Below are positions 1-9,750 of a DNA stretch of 64,000 nt, piece by piece. The translations under genes were made by a program, and so were the position numbers. The first letter of the stretch is position 1. Each line of letters starts with the position of its first letter. The DNA is taken from contig NZ_QGTS01000002.1 in NCBI RefSeq assembly GCF_003182475.1, forward strand, positions 329,749 through 393,748, given 5' to 3'. This DNA comes from Mangrovibacter plantisponsor (GTDB lineage: Bacteria > Pseudomonadota > Gammaproteobacteria > Enterobacterales > Enterobacteriaceae). The notes under the pieces are model-generated. The model did not search any database. It worked only from the letters and a program-made list of their open reading frames with translations, and was not told the origin of the DNA.

Positions 1-120
1 GTTCATGGGTGCTGGCTTTCGTCCAATACGTTCTATGTAATGCGAATATGCGCCCTGAATAATGTTTTCGATAGCAGATACATCTGCTGGTTGTGCTGGG
101 CGGATTACTGGGTTAAGCAT
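1..120 (-). CDS. GNAT family N-acetyltransferase, N-terminal fragment
   Basis: Reading the minus strand from an ATG at 120 gives about 40 residues beginning MLNPVIRPAQPADVSAIENI, and the gene continues past the left edge of the window. The pattern xIRPAxxxDxxxIxxI followed by a Y-rich stretch is the usual N-terminal beta strand and helix of GNAT acetyltransferases. The acetyl-CoA binding loop lies outside the window, so substrate and exact family cannot be judged. It is divergent from the glutathione peroxidase gene. Confidence 0.7.
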   Translation of the reverse strand, partial: MLNPVIRPAQPADVSAIENIIQGAYSHYIERIGRKPAPMN

Positions 121-470
121 TTAAATCAAGGCTCCTGATTCAAAATGATTTCAAATCGGTAATGAAGTTGATAATGCAAAAAATCACACTATTTTGACAA
201 GTGGGCAGTTGATTACATTGCGGGGCGGCTGGGCTATTTCGTCTCAAGGCATTGCGCTTTCCTTTCCACAAAACCGGTATATGCCCGTCGCACTGCGGCT
301 GTTTATCGATACAATTAAAGTAATATTACGCGCACAAGATTAGTTCACCTGCCGGTAATGGCTGTGTTGGCTGGTATTACGGATTGCAGAGAAGAGAACT
401 TCTTATATCCTGGGTTACGCGCTGTATGGCAATATTGCCGCCCAACGGGTTGTGCTTTGAGGAACCAGAC
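121..470. other. Intergenic region between divergent GNAT and gpx genes
   Basis: About 350 bases with no convincing gene. It must hold the promoters of the two divergent genes. A TTGACA hexamer occurs near 194, but I see no good -10 element at the right distance, so I call no promoter. Reading frames crossing it are shadows or upstream extensions of gpx. Confidence 0.4.
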
Positions 471-953
471 ATGACTAGCTTTTATCAACTTACTGCGACC
501 AGCCTGAGTGGCCAGCCCATCTCTATGGCCGACTATGCAGGCAAACTGGTTCTGGTGGTAAATACCGCCAGCCATTGCGGTTTTACTCCACAATATGCAG
601 GCCTTGAAACGCTTTACAAAAAGTATGCCGCGCTGGGGTTGGTAGTGCTCGGTTTCCCTTGCAACCAGTTCGGTAAGCAGGAACCCGGCGGCGCAGACGA
701 AATTGCTCAGACCTGCCATATCAACTACGGTGTGAGCTTCCCGATGTTCGCAAAAGTAGAGGTCAACGGCGCTGCCACGCACCCGGTGTTTCGTTACCTG
801 AAAGCCGGGTTGCCCGGTGTGCTGGGGGGGCGAATTAAGTGGAACTTCACTAAATTCCTGGTTGGGCGCGACGGCCAGCCACTCCGGCGTTTTGCTCCGT
901 TCACCACCCCAGAAAAAATGGAAGCCGCAATTCTTTCCGCACTTGAAATCTAA
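471..953 (+). CDS. Glutathione peroxidase (cysteine type)
   Basis: A 160-aa member of the glutathione/thioredoxin peroxidase family, which reduces hydroperoxides in the cytoplasm or periplasm. The active site is visible as NTASHCGFTPQ (Cys about residue 38), FPCNQFG (Gln) and KWNFTKF (Trp), the standard Cys-Gln-Trp triad, so this is a cysteine rather than a selenocysteine enzyme. The frame is open upstream to 384, but the family begins at MTSFYQL, so I start at the ATG at 471; GAGGAA about 12 bases upstream could serve as ribosome binding site. There is no signal peptide. It is monocistronic as far as can be seen. Confidence 0.9.
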   Translation: MTSFYQLTATSLSGQPISMADYAGKLVLVVNTASHCGFTPQYAGLETLYKKYAALGLVVLGFPCNQFGKQEPGGADEIAQTCHINYGVSFPMFAKVEVNGAATHPVFRYLKAGLPGVLGGRIKWNFTKFLVGRDGQPLRRFAPFTTPEKMEAAILSALEI

Positions 954-1162
954 GTGTTCCCGTTGTTCGGGCCATTTATGTTCAGAAAGCTTCCGCTAAC
1001 ATTGTGTGAAGCTGGCTCCTGCTCTTTACTCAATATTCACACTGCATCATTAGGCGCTCTTAACCTGCAAATATTACTGCAGCTTAAACAATCCTTAATC
1101 CCACACAAAAAGTAAGATATTTAGCTACGCTTAATTCGTTCTCTCATATAAGGGGATTTAGC

Positions 1163-2458
1163 GTGAAAAAAACTCTGTTGTCTCTGGCCTTGCTTCTGGC
1201 AAGTGGCGCTGCGTGTGCGCAACAAATAAGTGATAAATATGCTGAAGATGCCTTTATTTATGCGTATTCGATGGATGAAGCGTACAAGTTCTTTTATGAA
1301 ACGGCTATCAAGACCGATACACCTTTGAACCGTTTTCAGAACATTCGCCACATTGCTGATGATACCTACACCGACCACCCAACCATTAACAACGACACCC
1401 TGCATTTAATGGGCTGGCTTGATGTTGCGGCGGAACCGGTTATTGTCAGTATTCCGGATATGGATAAAGGGCGTTACTGGATTTTGCACACCATGGATAT
1501 GGGGCATTACACCACGTCAATGATTGGTTCCCGCCTGCGTGGTACCAAAGGCGGCCACTTTATGTTTGCCTCCCGTTCATGGAAAGGTGAAGTACCCGCC
1601 AGTGTGACCGAGGTTATTCGGGTGGATTCTGATTTCCTCAAGCTGATGGGGCGTATCATGGCGACCGGGAAAGAAGATGAAAAAACGGCGCTGAATTACA
1701 TGGATGACTGGAATATTCGCACGCTCTCAGCTTACCTTGGTGTGCCCGGGCCCAAACCAAAAGAGCGCACATTCCCGGATCCGGCAAAAACCAACTGGTT
1801 ACAGCGGGTGAACTTTGTGCTGTGTGAAGGCGACATGGGCACGACGGACAAAAAATGGCTGGATAAATATAAGGATATTGGCCTGGCTCCCTGCAAGGAA
1901 GATTTCACCCCAGAACAACTGGATGCCGCCAAACGGGGTGAAAAACTGGGGATGGCGTATTTGGCGGAACTGGCACCAAAAATGAAAAATGCCGGGAAAC
2001 TACTCGGCACCCGTGAACAGTTACAAAATGGCCAGCGCGACCTGTTTGCCGAAGGAACCTATCTTGGGCAATGGGGGCTGCCGCCAGATGAATCTGTTTA
2101 CTTACAGGAGGTGAAAGGTTCTGACGGGCAAAATATTAATGGTGCCAACGGGAAAAGATACCGTATGCACTTTAAGGCACCGGATGTCAGCCAGTTCTGG
2201 TCATTCACGGTGTATGCCACAGATACCAAATTGATGGCACACAATGCCATTAACCGCCACAGCCGTGGCGACCGCACCCTTAAGCCAGGGCCGGACGGCA
2301 TGTATACCATTGAGCTTAGCGCCAAAGGCGATGCTAAAAACGCTAACTGGTTACCGATCCCTGAAAAAGACGCCTATATCATTATGCGTATGTACGGGCC
2401 GAGCAAAGCCATTCAGGAGGGGGAATATAAGTTCCCGGTAGTGGAAGTGGTGAAATAA
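1163..2458 (+). CDS. Exported DUF1254/DUF1214 domain protein
   Basis: 431 aa with a clear Sec signal peptide (MKK, hydrophobic LLSLALLLASGAA, cleavage after ACA). The mature part has the two-part architecture DUF1254 (roughly residues 50-170, with the conserved NxDTLxxxxWxDV-like segment at 77-90) followed by DUF1214 (roughly 310-420). Such proteins are periplasmic or secreted and have no settled biochemical role. The sequence shows an ATG preceded by AAGGGGATTTA. It stands alone and is followed by a strong hairpin. Function beyond the domain names is unknown. Confidence 0.85.
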   Translation: MKKTLLSLALLLASGAACAQQISDKYAEDAFIYAYSMDEAYKFFYETAIKTDTPLNRFQNIRHIADDTYTDHPTINNDTLHLMGWLDVAAEPVIVSIPDMDKGRYWILHTMDMGHYTTSMIGSRLRGTKGGHFMFASRSWKGEVPASVTEVIRVDSDFLKLMGRIMATGKEDEKTALNYMDDWNIRTLSAYLGVPGPKPKERTFPDPAKTNWLQRVNFVLCEGDMGTTDKKWLDKYKDIGLAPCKEDFTPEQLDAAKRGEKLGMAYLAELAPKMKNAGKLLGTREQLQNGQRDLFAEGTYLGQWGLPPDESVYLQEVKGSDGQNINGANGKRYRMHFKAPDVSQFWSFTVYATDTKLMAHNAINRHSRGDRTLKPGPDGMYTIELSAKGDAKNANWLPIPEKDAYIIMRMYGPSKAIQEGEYKFPVVEVVK

Positions 2459-2466
2459 GCCGGCGG

Positions 2467-2492
2467 GCAGGGCCTGTAATAACAGGCCCTGC
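2467..2492 (+). terminator. Hairpin after the DUF1254/DUF1214 gene
   Basis: Perfect 11-bp arms GCAGGGCCTGT and ACAGGCCCTGC around an AATA loop, 9 bases after the stop codon. There is no run of T afterwards, so termination is inferred from position and stability only. Confidence 0.55.
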
Positions 2493-2705
2493 AGTAAACC
2501 TCAGCAGTTAAATAAGTGCCCAAAATATGGGTGATAAAGAGAAAGACTCTATAACTGCACAATAATCGCAATATTGGCAATAAAAGGAAAAAACCAGGAA
2601 AGCACAGGCCTGCCCTGATAGGGAAACCTGATTTGCCGGGGCATTCAACTCTTAACATTCAAAATCCTTTCAAATACATACACCTGTATTCAGATAATTC
2701 CTAGT

Positions 2706-4766
2706 GTGTCGATTTGTGTTGAATCAGATAATGCCTATCTTTCATCGTTGGGGCCGTGCGGTAGCTCCCCCATAAATCTGCATCATTATTTTCATCAGGG
2801 GGCCGGGAATGGCGCCCATCTGGATGCCAGGAACCGATTTATGCTCAATCGCATCACTGTTCAATTACCGGCGGATGGACTTGTCTTTTGGAAACTTTCT
2901 GGCCGGGAAGCTATCTCTGAATCTTTCGCTTTAAATCTGCAACTGTTGGGGACGGATGCCCGTCTGGATCGCAGCAAACTGTTGGGCCAGCCCGTTACAG
3001 TAACCATTCCGACTCAAACCCTGACTACAGACCGTTATATCAATGGCAAAATTACCCGTGTGGCCGTGAGCGCAGTAGAGCTCTCTGGCACACGCTACGC
3101 GGTCTACCAGTTGACGGTGGAGCCAGACCTCTGGCCCATGAAACGCGACCGCAACCTGCGTATTTTCCAGGGGCAAACCGTTCCACAAATTGTGAAAACC
3201 CTGCTGGGTGAGTACAACGTCAATCTTGAAGACAAACTGATTGGCAGCTACCGAGTCTGGGATTATTGCGTTCAGTACCAGGAAAGCAGCTTTGACTTTA
3301 TTTGCCGCCTGATGGAGCTGGAAGGGATAGCCTGGCATTTCCGCCACGAAGCAGATAAACACACCCTGATCCTGACCGATTCCGCGACCCAAAACACACC
3401 GTTCACGGGCTATGAAATTATCCCTTACCACCAGACTCAGTCAGGCGGGAGTACCGACGAAGAAGGGATTGGGCAGTGGGCTATAGAAGATTGCGTTACC
3501 CCGGGGTTGTACAGCCTGGACGACTATGACTTCCGCAAACCCAATGCCTGGCTGTTCCAGAGCCGACAAAACCCGGCCTCGCCTGCACCGGGAGCCATCG
3601 ACGTGTACGACTGGCCCGGGCGCTTTGTCGAACATGGGCATGGTGAGTTTTACGCACGCATTCGCCAGGAACGCTGGCAAGTTGAACACCAGCAAATCGC
3701 TGGAACGGCAACCGCCATTGGTATTGTGCCGGGGAATACCTTCCAACTGACGAACGCGGCTTTTTTTGATGATAACGGCGAATACCTGGTCACGGCGGCA
3801 GAGTACACCTTCGAAGAAAACCGCTATGCCAGTGGTGAAGATAACAACACTATTCACCGTATTGATTTCAGTGTTATCCCCTCTACGGTGGTTTTCCGCC
3901 CGCTCCAAAAAACACCCTGGCCGCGTACCTTTGGGCCGCAAACAGCCCGGGTTGTTGGCCCCAAAGGCGAGAGCATCTGGACTGATAAATATGGCCGGAT
4001 AAAAGTGAAATTCCACTGGGATCGCCTGGCGAAAGGGGATGATACCAGTTCCTGTTGGGTTCGCGTTTCCAGTGCCTGGGCAGGCCAGGGTTATGGCGGG
4101 GTACAAATTCCCCGCGTCGGCGATGAAGTGGTGGTCGATTTTATTAACGGCGACCCGGACCGGCCGATTATTACCGGGCGTGTTTACAACGAAGCCAGTA
4201 TGCCCCCCTGGGCATTACCCGCCGCTGCGACCCAAATGGGTTTTCTCAGCCGCTCGAAAGACGGCACTGCCAGCACCGCTAACGCATTGCGTTTCGAAGA
4301 TAAACCCGGCGAAGAACAGGTCTGGGTTCAGGCGCAGCGCAATATGGATACCCTGGTCAAGAATGACGAAACCCACAGCGTGGGTGGCTCACGGACAGTG
4401 AGTGTGACACAGGATTACACCGGCACCGTGGAAGGTGCACATACCCAGGCGACACAGTTAGCTCAGAACGAAGTGGTGGGCGGTGGTTATACCCAGTTGG
4501 TTAAGGGCGCAATGGTGATGGCCTCCGATACCGAGATAAGGCTGGTTTCCGGCAATTCTGCGCTGGTGCTGGGGGCGGGAGGGCAGGTCACACTGCTGTG
4601 CTCAGATTTTGCCATCAACGCCTCAGGCGGCGGGCAAATTAATACGCGCGGCATGCTGGATCTTAACCTGACAACGCCGTCAGAAAATACGGCGATAAAC
4701 CCAACGATTAATGATATCCAGCAAGCGGTTGCTGCTGTGTTTAAAAAGGGAACGGGTAACGCATGA
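2706..4766 (+). CDS. vgrG: Type VI secretion tip protein VgrG
   Basis: 686 aa from a GTG at 2706. It has the gp27-like N-terminal half (the recognisable part starts at MLNRITVQLPADGLVFWKLS, about residue 45), the gp5 OB-fold with WVRVSSAWAGQGYGG and IPRVGDEVVVDFINGDPDRP (about residues 445-490), and a C-terminal beta-helix needle rich in short polar repeats. No extra enzymatic domain is fused. VgrG caps the Hcp tube and carries PAAR-tipped effectors, here the Rhs protein two genes downstream. There is no good ribosome binding site at 2706, and an ATG at 2838 with AGGAAC upstream is an alternative start giving 642 aa. It overlaps the next gene by ATGA. No core T6SS genes are in the window, so this is an orphan vgrG island. 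Confidence 0.93.
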   Translation: MSICVESDNAYLSSLGPCGSSPINLHHYFHQGAGNGAHLDARNRFMLNRITVQLPADGLVFWKLSGREAISESFALNLQLLGTDARLDRSKLLGQPVTVTIPTQTLTTDRYINGKITRVAVSAVELSGTRYAVYQLTVEPDLWPMKRDRNLRIFQGQTVPQIVKTLLGEYNVNLEDKLIGSYRVWDYCVQYQESSFDFICRLMELEGIAWHFRHEADKHTLILTDSATQNTPFTGYEIIPYHQTQSGGSTDEEGIGQWAIEDCVTPGLYSLDDYDFRKPNAWLFQSRQNPASPAPGAIDVYDWPGRFVEHGHGEFYARIRQERWQVEHQQIAGTATAIGIVPGNTFQLTNAAFFDDNGEYLVTAAEYTFEENRYASGEDNNTIHRIDFSVIPSTVVFRPLQKTPWPRTFGPQTARVVGPKGESIWTDKYGRIKVKFHWDRLAKGDDTSSCWVRVSSAWAGQGYGGVQIPRVGDEVVVDFINGDPDRPIITGRVYNEASMPPWALPAAATQMGFLSRSKDGTASTANALRFEDKPGEEQVWVQAQRNMDTLVKNDETHSVGGSRTVSVTQDYTGTVEGAHTQATQLAQNEVVGGGYTQLVKGAMVMASDTEIRLVSGNSALVLGAGGQVTLLCSDFAINASGGGQINTRGMLDLNLTTPSENTAINPTINDIQQAVAAVFKKGTGNA

Positions 4767-5182
4767 GTCAGCCTGTATTTACGCTTTCTGAAGGGACGCT
4801 TACCCTGCCGCAAGCCGGCCAGGATAACAGCATCACCATCCTTAAATTTGACGATGCAGGTGCTTCACTGGTGATTACCCGCGCCTGGGATGTGAAACCC
4901 GGCGACGAGGAAAACTACCTTAACCAGCAACTGGCAAAAATTAAGCGCACCATGAAACGTGTTGTGCTGGGGGAGATCCAGCCAACCCAGGTGGCGGGCC
5001 TCGATGCCCGGGAAGTTGCTCTCAGCTTCGATAACCAGGCCACGAGAGTAAATGAGCGCATTGCTGTGTTGCGCCACCAGGATCACCTGATGGTGATGAC
5101 TCTCACCCGAATCACGCCTTTCGATGCCAGCGCTGATGCATTCTGGGCCGCGATTAAAGATGGATTTCAACCTGGAGCATAA
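4763..5182 (+). CDS. DUF1795 (DcrB-like) Eag-type effector chaperone
   Basis: 139 aa, DUF1795/DcrB fold. It lies between vgrG and a PAAR-Rhs gene, which is the position of Eag chaperones that bind the transmembrane segments of Rhs effectors and load them on VgrG. The next protein does carry an N-terminal prePAAR motif and hydrophobic segments, so the pairing makes sense. The start ATG overlaps the vgrG stop (ATGA), implying translational coupling, and the following gene starts 2 bases after its stop. The specific partner is inferred from position. Confidence 0.85.
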   Translation: MSQPVFTLSEGTLTLPQAGQDNSITILKFDDAGASLVITRAWDVKPGDEENYLNQQLAKIKRTMKRVVLGEIQPTQVAGLDAREVALSFDNQATRVNERIAVLRHQDHLMVMTLTRITPFDASADAFWAAIKDGFQPGA

Positions 5183-5184
5183 CG

Positions 5185-8100
5185 GTGACGGATTACCTTG
5201 CGGCCCGTATGAATGACCCACTGAGGCACAGCTCCGCTATCGCGGACTTTGTCAGTGGTCTTGTGGAAGGCGCTGTTGTTGCCGGGGCGATCGCTCTTGC
5301 AGCAACGGGCATTGGCGGCATTCTTGTCGCCGTTGCCGTTGGCGCGTTGATGGTCAGCGGTAAATTAACCGAGATAAGCAATGCGGCCGGTGACTTCGTT
5401 GGCGGCCTTTTCCCCCGCGGGTCGCCTGATGCTTTTATTGCCTCTGGTTCCCATAATGTACAGATCATGAAGCAAAAGGCAGCCCGTGCCGCCGGAACCG
5501 TTAACCGGGCCTGGTTAGAGTCTGGCGCCGCCGAGGAAGGCACAGACTGGCTGGGGCTTGGGCTGGGCCTGCTGGTGGGTGTGGCAAACACCGCGCGTAT
5601 CGTAATGAACCCGATGGGTGCCCTGGTAGACACAGTGCGCAAAGAAGGCGTTGATGGCCTGCTTGAGGATGCCAAATCTTTCAGTTACAACGTTTGGGAA
5701 AGCCTGGCGCAACCGGTGGTGGAAAGTGCCAGCCCTTATGCGACAGCAATGCCAGAAGACAGAGTGAACTGCACCAAAGGTCACGCCATCACCACCAGTA
5801 ATTTTATTGCCCAGGGCTCCAAAAAGGTTCTCATCAACAACCAGCCTGCTGCGCGCAATGGTGATAAAAGCACGTGTGAAGCCGTTATTGAACTGGCCGC
5901 AAACCCGCGTGTCCGTATTGGCGGGGACACGGTCACCGTGCGTGATATTCACAGCGGTAAAAATATGCTGGCCTATTATGCCGGGGTGATTACTGGCTCG
6001 CTTGGCATAGGGCTATTGCGGCAGTTATTAAAAGAAGGGATTAGCTGCCTGATCCTGCGCCAAATGGGAAGAGACTTTGCCTGCCCGCTGATGGGCGCGA
6101 TGCTTGAAAATATTGGTGGAACAGTTATGAGTGCGGCGGTGGCGACCGCGGTTGTCGGCAGTGCGCAAACCGCGCACCCGGTCAATATTGCCACCGGTGC
6201 AAAAGTGCTGGCCGGGGACGAAGAACGGGATTTTGTCCTCCAGGACCGGATCCCGTTGTACTGGCAACGAATTTACCACAGCCGCAATACCGCCACCGGC
6301 ATGCTGGGCCAGGGCTGGATGCTGCCCTTTGAAACACGGCTGCATCGCCTGGCAAACAATCAATTGATTTATAAGGATATGTCCGGGCGTGAGATGGACA
6401 TGGGGGAGGTTAACCCTGGCGATGTTATCTTCTTCCAGCAAGATGGCCTGAAGCTGTTTTGCAGCCCGAATGGCGCGATGATCCTGCAAACAGACCAGGG
6501 CGAGTTCCAGCTCTATGAGCCGGACCCGACCCGGCCTAATCAGTGGCGTATCCAGTCTATTTATGATCGTCACGAAAACGTCCATTATTTTGACTGGGAT
6601 AACCAGGGGCGGCTGACCCGGATTTCCAGTGACAACGAAGAGCTGAATGTTGAGCTCGATTATACCGATTTCCCGGACGGGATCCCGGAAGGCCGGCTGG
6701 GCGCGGTGTACCAGGTTTATGACGGAACCCGGCATTTGCTGGTGTCCTACCAGTACAACGCCCGTGGGCAATTAACCCATGTCGCCGATGCCGACAGTAT
6801 TGTGACCCGCCGTTTTGGCTGGGATGATGCCAGCGGTATGCTGGCCTGGCACGCCTATGCGACGGGCCTGACGCTGCACTACCAGTGGCAGGCGAGTACG
6901 CTGCCCGGAGCACCCTTCTGGCGAGTCTGTGCCTGGCAGGTGTGCGATGATCAGGGCAACCAACTGGAAAGCTGGCACTTCGACACCGACGAAGCCGCCC
7001 GTTACACCCGGCTCTACAATGATAACGGGGTCACCAGCAACCACCACTGGGATACCTTATCCCGAATTACCCGCTATACCGATACCCACGGTGGAGACTG
7101 GCGTTTTACCTGGTCTGGCGCCACGGAACAATTGCTGACCCTGACGGAGCCGGAAGGTGGCGTGTGGGAGTTTGCCTGGGATGAACGCGGCAACCAAACG
7201 CTGGTGCGAGACCCGCTGGACAGAGCGACGTTAACCACCTGGCACCCCTGGTACAGCTTCCCGGTGAAAGAAGTGCTGCCGGATGGTGCGGTCTGGCAAT
7301 ATGAATACAATGTGGCCGGGGATGTCATCAGCGTTACTGACCCGCAGGAAGGTGTAACCCGGTTTGAATGGAACGAACAGGGCGACTTAATCCGGCGCAC
7401 TGATGCGCTGGAAAACAGCCACCGCTTCTGGTGGAACTGGCGCGGGCAGCGCGTGCGGGAAGAAGACTGCTCGGGTCACCAGAGCCACTGGGTCTATGAT
7501 GCCGCCGGGCGGCTGGTTCAGACCACTGATGCGCAGGGCAATGCGGAGCAATACAGCTGGAGCCCGGCATCGCGCCTGGCAGCCTGGCGGCGAGCCGACG
7601 GCCGTGAAACCCGGTTTGACTACAATCACGCGGGCCTGCTGTGCGGCCAGAGTGTGGATGGCATGCTGGAAAGCCATGTGGTGCTTAATGCCCGCGGCCA
7701 GGTGACGGAAGCGGTGAACCCGGCAGGCCAGGTAACCCGGTTTGACTTCAGCCCGGAAGGGCGTTTGCTGTCGCTGACCAACGGCAACCGTCAACAGTGG
7801 CGTTTTGATTACAGCCCGCAAGGGTTGCTGCGCAGTGAGTCTGACTACGCAGGGCGCAGGACAGAGTACCGTTACAATGCCGCCCAACAGGTAGTGACCC
7901 AGACCCGCTATCCGGAAGCGGGCAGTACGCTGGCCCCGCAGGTGCTGAATTTTGAGTATGATGGCGTGGGGCGACTGGTGGCGCGTGAAACGGCGCAACA
8001 CCGCACGGAATACCGTTACAGTGCCCTGGCGACAGAAATCCGGCGTATGCCGTATGCGGCCTGGCGGCAGTCGGTTGTTACCGGGCGCGAGCCGCAGGAG

Positions 8101-9750
8101 ACAGAGCTGCTGGTTTTCCGGCGCAATTTACTGGGTGACCTGGTGAGTGAGGAAAATGCAGACGGCACGTATCTGCACGACCGGGATGCACTGGGAAATC
8201 TGCGTGCCACCACATACCCGGATGGCCGCCAGTTACAGTACCTGCGTTACGGCACCGGGCACCTGCTGGAGATGCAGTTGTCGCTGGGCGGGCAGACCCA
8301 CAGCCTGGTAGGTTACCAGCGTGACAGGCTGCACCGTGAGACGTCGCGCACGGCGGGGCCGTTACAGCTGGAAACGGAATACGATGTGGTGGGCCGGGTG
8401 ACCCGGCAGCACTGTGCAGACAGTACCCGGTCGCAACTGGTGTATGAGCGGCGTTACCAGTGGGACCGTGCAGACCAGATAATCCGCGAGATGCTGACCG
8501 ACGGTGCCCCGACTGGCCCGGGCGAGAAGTACCGCCAGAGCCTGTGGGGTTACGACGCGGCAGGCCGCCTGACGCAGAGCCATCAACCGGGCCGTGAAGA
8601 GCATTTCTGGTACGACGGTGCGGATAACCGGACGGACGCGACACTGCATCCGGTGTGGAATAACCTGCTGAAGCGCCTGGAGGGTGTGGCAAGGGAATAC
8701 GACGGTTTCGGGCGGATGGTGACGCGGCACGACACGCGTCGTGGCGTGAAACAAACCTTTACGTACGATGAAGAGCAGCGCATCAGTGCGGTGGAGCTGG
8801 AAGGTGACCCGGTGTGGCGCCGTGCGGAATACCGCTACGATGCACTGGGGCGCCGGACAGAGAAACGGCTGTGGAAACGGCACCAGGACAGGGACAAAGA
8901 CACAGACACATTCACGCTAATTCGTTATGCGTGGAGCGGTCTGCAACTGGTGGGTGAACATGACAACACCCGACCGGGCGCCGCAGTACAGTATGTGTAT
9001 GAAGAAGGGAGTTACCAGCCACTGGTCCGGGTGGAAAGCCAGGGAAATGCGGTGGCGGGCCTGTACTGGTACCACGGAGGGCTGAACGGCCTGCCGGAGC
9101 AGGTGACGGATGAAGAAGGTCGCCGTGTCTGGCGGGGCGTGTTCAGTGCCTGGGGCCGAACAGAGCAGGAAAGCGGAGGGGCGCACTGGCATGTGGCGCA
9201 GAACCTGCGGTTCCAGGGCCAGTACCTGGATCGAGAGACGGGGCTGCACTATAATACATTCCGGTATTACGACCCGGCGGGCGCGTGTTATACACAGAAA
9301 GACCCGATAGGGTTGGCGGGTGGGATAAACTTATACAGTTATGTGCCGAATCCATTAGGTTGGATCGACCCGCTTGGCTTAAGCACATGTAATTTAGCGA
9401 AGCCAGGTGAGGACTTATACGTTGGCACATATAACCAGGTTCGTGGCGCAAATATAAAAAGCGGTCTTAATCCAACACATACTCCGCATCATGCTATTCA
9501 GAATGCTGTTAGTCCGACAACGCATGGTCGAGGTATAACGATAAACATGCGTAAAGATCTTCACGAGCTAACTTGGACATATAAAAAACCTTTAGTGAAG
9601 GGATTAACAGATAGACAATCTTTGGCAAGAGATATAGTTGATCTGAGGAAAATACTCGGTGATGCCGAATATAGTAAAAATGTTATTAATAGACAGTTGT
9701 CTGAGTTAATTAGACAAAATAAAGAGTTATGGAAAAGTTTAGGGCAATGA
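5185..9750 (+). CDS. PAAR-Rhs type VI effector with C-terminal nuclease-like toxin
   Basis: 1521 aa, GTG start. Order of parts: a prePAAR motif AARMNDPLRHSSA (residues 6-18), an alanine/glycine-rich hydrophobic stretch (about 25-60) and a second one (about 115-135), PAAR-type segment (about 190-245, NCTKGHAITTSNFIAQGS), another hydrophobic stretch near 270-330, then the Rhs/YD-repeat shell (about 335-1370) ending in the autocleavage block [18 protein letters not shown] and DPLGL. The variable tip is the last ~122 residues, with THTPHHAIQN, RGITINMRKDLHELT, a His-rich pattern resembling HNH/Endo VII-type (HHH-signature) nuclease toxins; that assignment is tentative. Base composition turns AT-rich at about 9380 where the tip begins, the normal mark of tip exchange. 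The stop overlaps the probable immunity gene by ATGA. Confidence 0.92.
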   Translation: MTDYLAARMNDPLRHSSAIADFVSGLVEGAVVAGAIALAATGIGGILVAVAVGALMVSGKLTEISNAAGDFVGGLFPRGSPDAFIASGSHNVQIMKQKAARAAGTVNRAWLESGAAEEGTDWLGLGLGLLVGVANTARIVMNPMGALVDTVRKEGVDGLLEDAKSFSYNVWESLAQPVVESASPYATAMPEDRVNCTKGHAITTSNFIAQGSKKVLINNQPAARNGDKSTCEAVIELAANPRVRIGGDTVTVRDIHSGKNMLAYYAGVITGSLGIGLLRQLLKEGISCLILRQMGRDFACPLMGAMLENIGGTVMSAAVATAVVGSAQTAHPVNIATGAKVLAGDEERDFVLQDRIPLYWQRIYHSRNTATGMLGQGWMLPFETRLHRLANNQLIYKDMSGREMDMGEVNPGDVIFFQQDGLKLFCSPNGAMILQTDQGEFQLYEPDPTRPNQWRIQSIYDRHENVHYFDWDNQGRLTRISSDNEELNVELDYTDFPDGIPEGRLGAVYQVYDGTRHLLVSYQYNARGQLTHVADADSIVTRRFGWDDASGMLAWHAYATGLTLHYQWQASTLPGAPFWRVCAWQVCDDQGNQLESWHFDTDEAARYTRLYNDNGVTSNHHWDTLSRITRYTDTHGGDWRFTWSGATEQLLTLTEPEGGVWEFAWDERGNQTLVRDPLDRATLTTWHPWYSFPVKEVLPDGAVWQYEYNVAGDVISVTDPQEGVTRFEWNEQGDLIRRTDALENSHRFWWNWRGQRVREEDCSGHQSHWVYDAAGRLVQTTDAQGNAEQYSWSPASRLAAWRRADGRETRFDYNHAGLLCGQSVDGMLESHVVLNARGQVTEAVNPAGQVTRFDFSPEGRLLSLTNGNRQQWRFDYSPQGLLRSESDYAGRRTEYRYNAAQQVVTQTRYPEAGSTLAPQVLNFEYDGVGRLVARETAQHRTEYRYSALATEIRRMPYAAWRQSVVTGREPQETELLVFRRNLLGDLVSEENADGTYLHDRDALGNLRATTYPDGRQLQYLRYGTGHLLEMQLSLGGQTHSLVGYQRDRLHRETSRTAGPLQLETEYDVVGRVTRQHCADSTRSQLVYERRYQWDRADQIIREMLTDGAPTGPGEKYRQSLWGYDAAGRLTQSHQPGREEHFWYDGADNRTDATLHPVWNNLLKRLEGVAREYDGFGRMVTRHDTRRGVKQTFTYDEEQRISAVELEGDPVWRRAEYRYDALGRRTEKRLWKRHQDRDKDTDTFTLIRYAWSGLQLVGEHDNTRPGAAVQYVYEEGSYQPLVRVESQGNAVAGLYWYHGGLNGLPEQVTDEEGRRVWRGVFSAWGRTEQESGGAHWHVAQNLRFQGQYLDRETGLHYNTFRYYDPAGACYTQKDPIGLAGGINLYSYVPNPLGWIDPLGLSTCNLAKPGEDLYVGTYNQVRGANIKSGLNPTHTPHHAIQNAVSPTTHGRGITINMRKDLHELTWTYKKPLVKGLTDRQSLARDIVDLRKILGDAEYSKNVINRQLSELIRQNKELWKSLGQ
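9160..9353 (+). repeat. Rhs core end, donor copy of a repeat
   Basis: Inside the main rhs gene. Bases 9160-9233 and 9238-9353 recur at 10817-10890 and 10971-11086 with only small differences. The repeat covers the conserved end of the Rhs shell, just before the variable tip, and is the homology through which tips can be swapped. Confidence 0.85.

Noticed and set aside
345..782. 145-aa minus-strand frame
   Set aside because: Antisense to the glutathione peroxidase gene, with no family resemblance.
471..953. Selenocysteine glutathione peroxidase
   Set aside because: The active-site codon is a Cys codon in NTASHCGF and there is no in-frame TGA.
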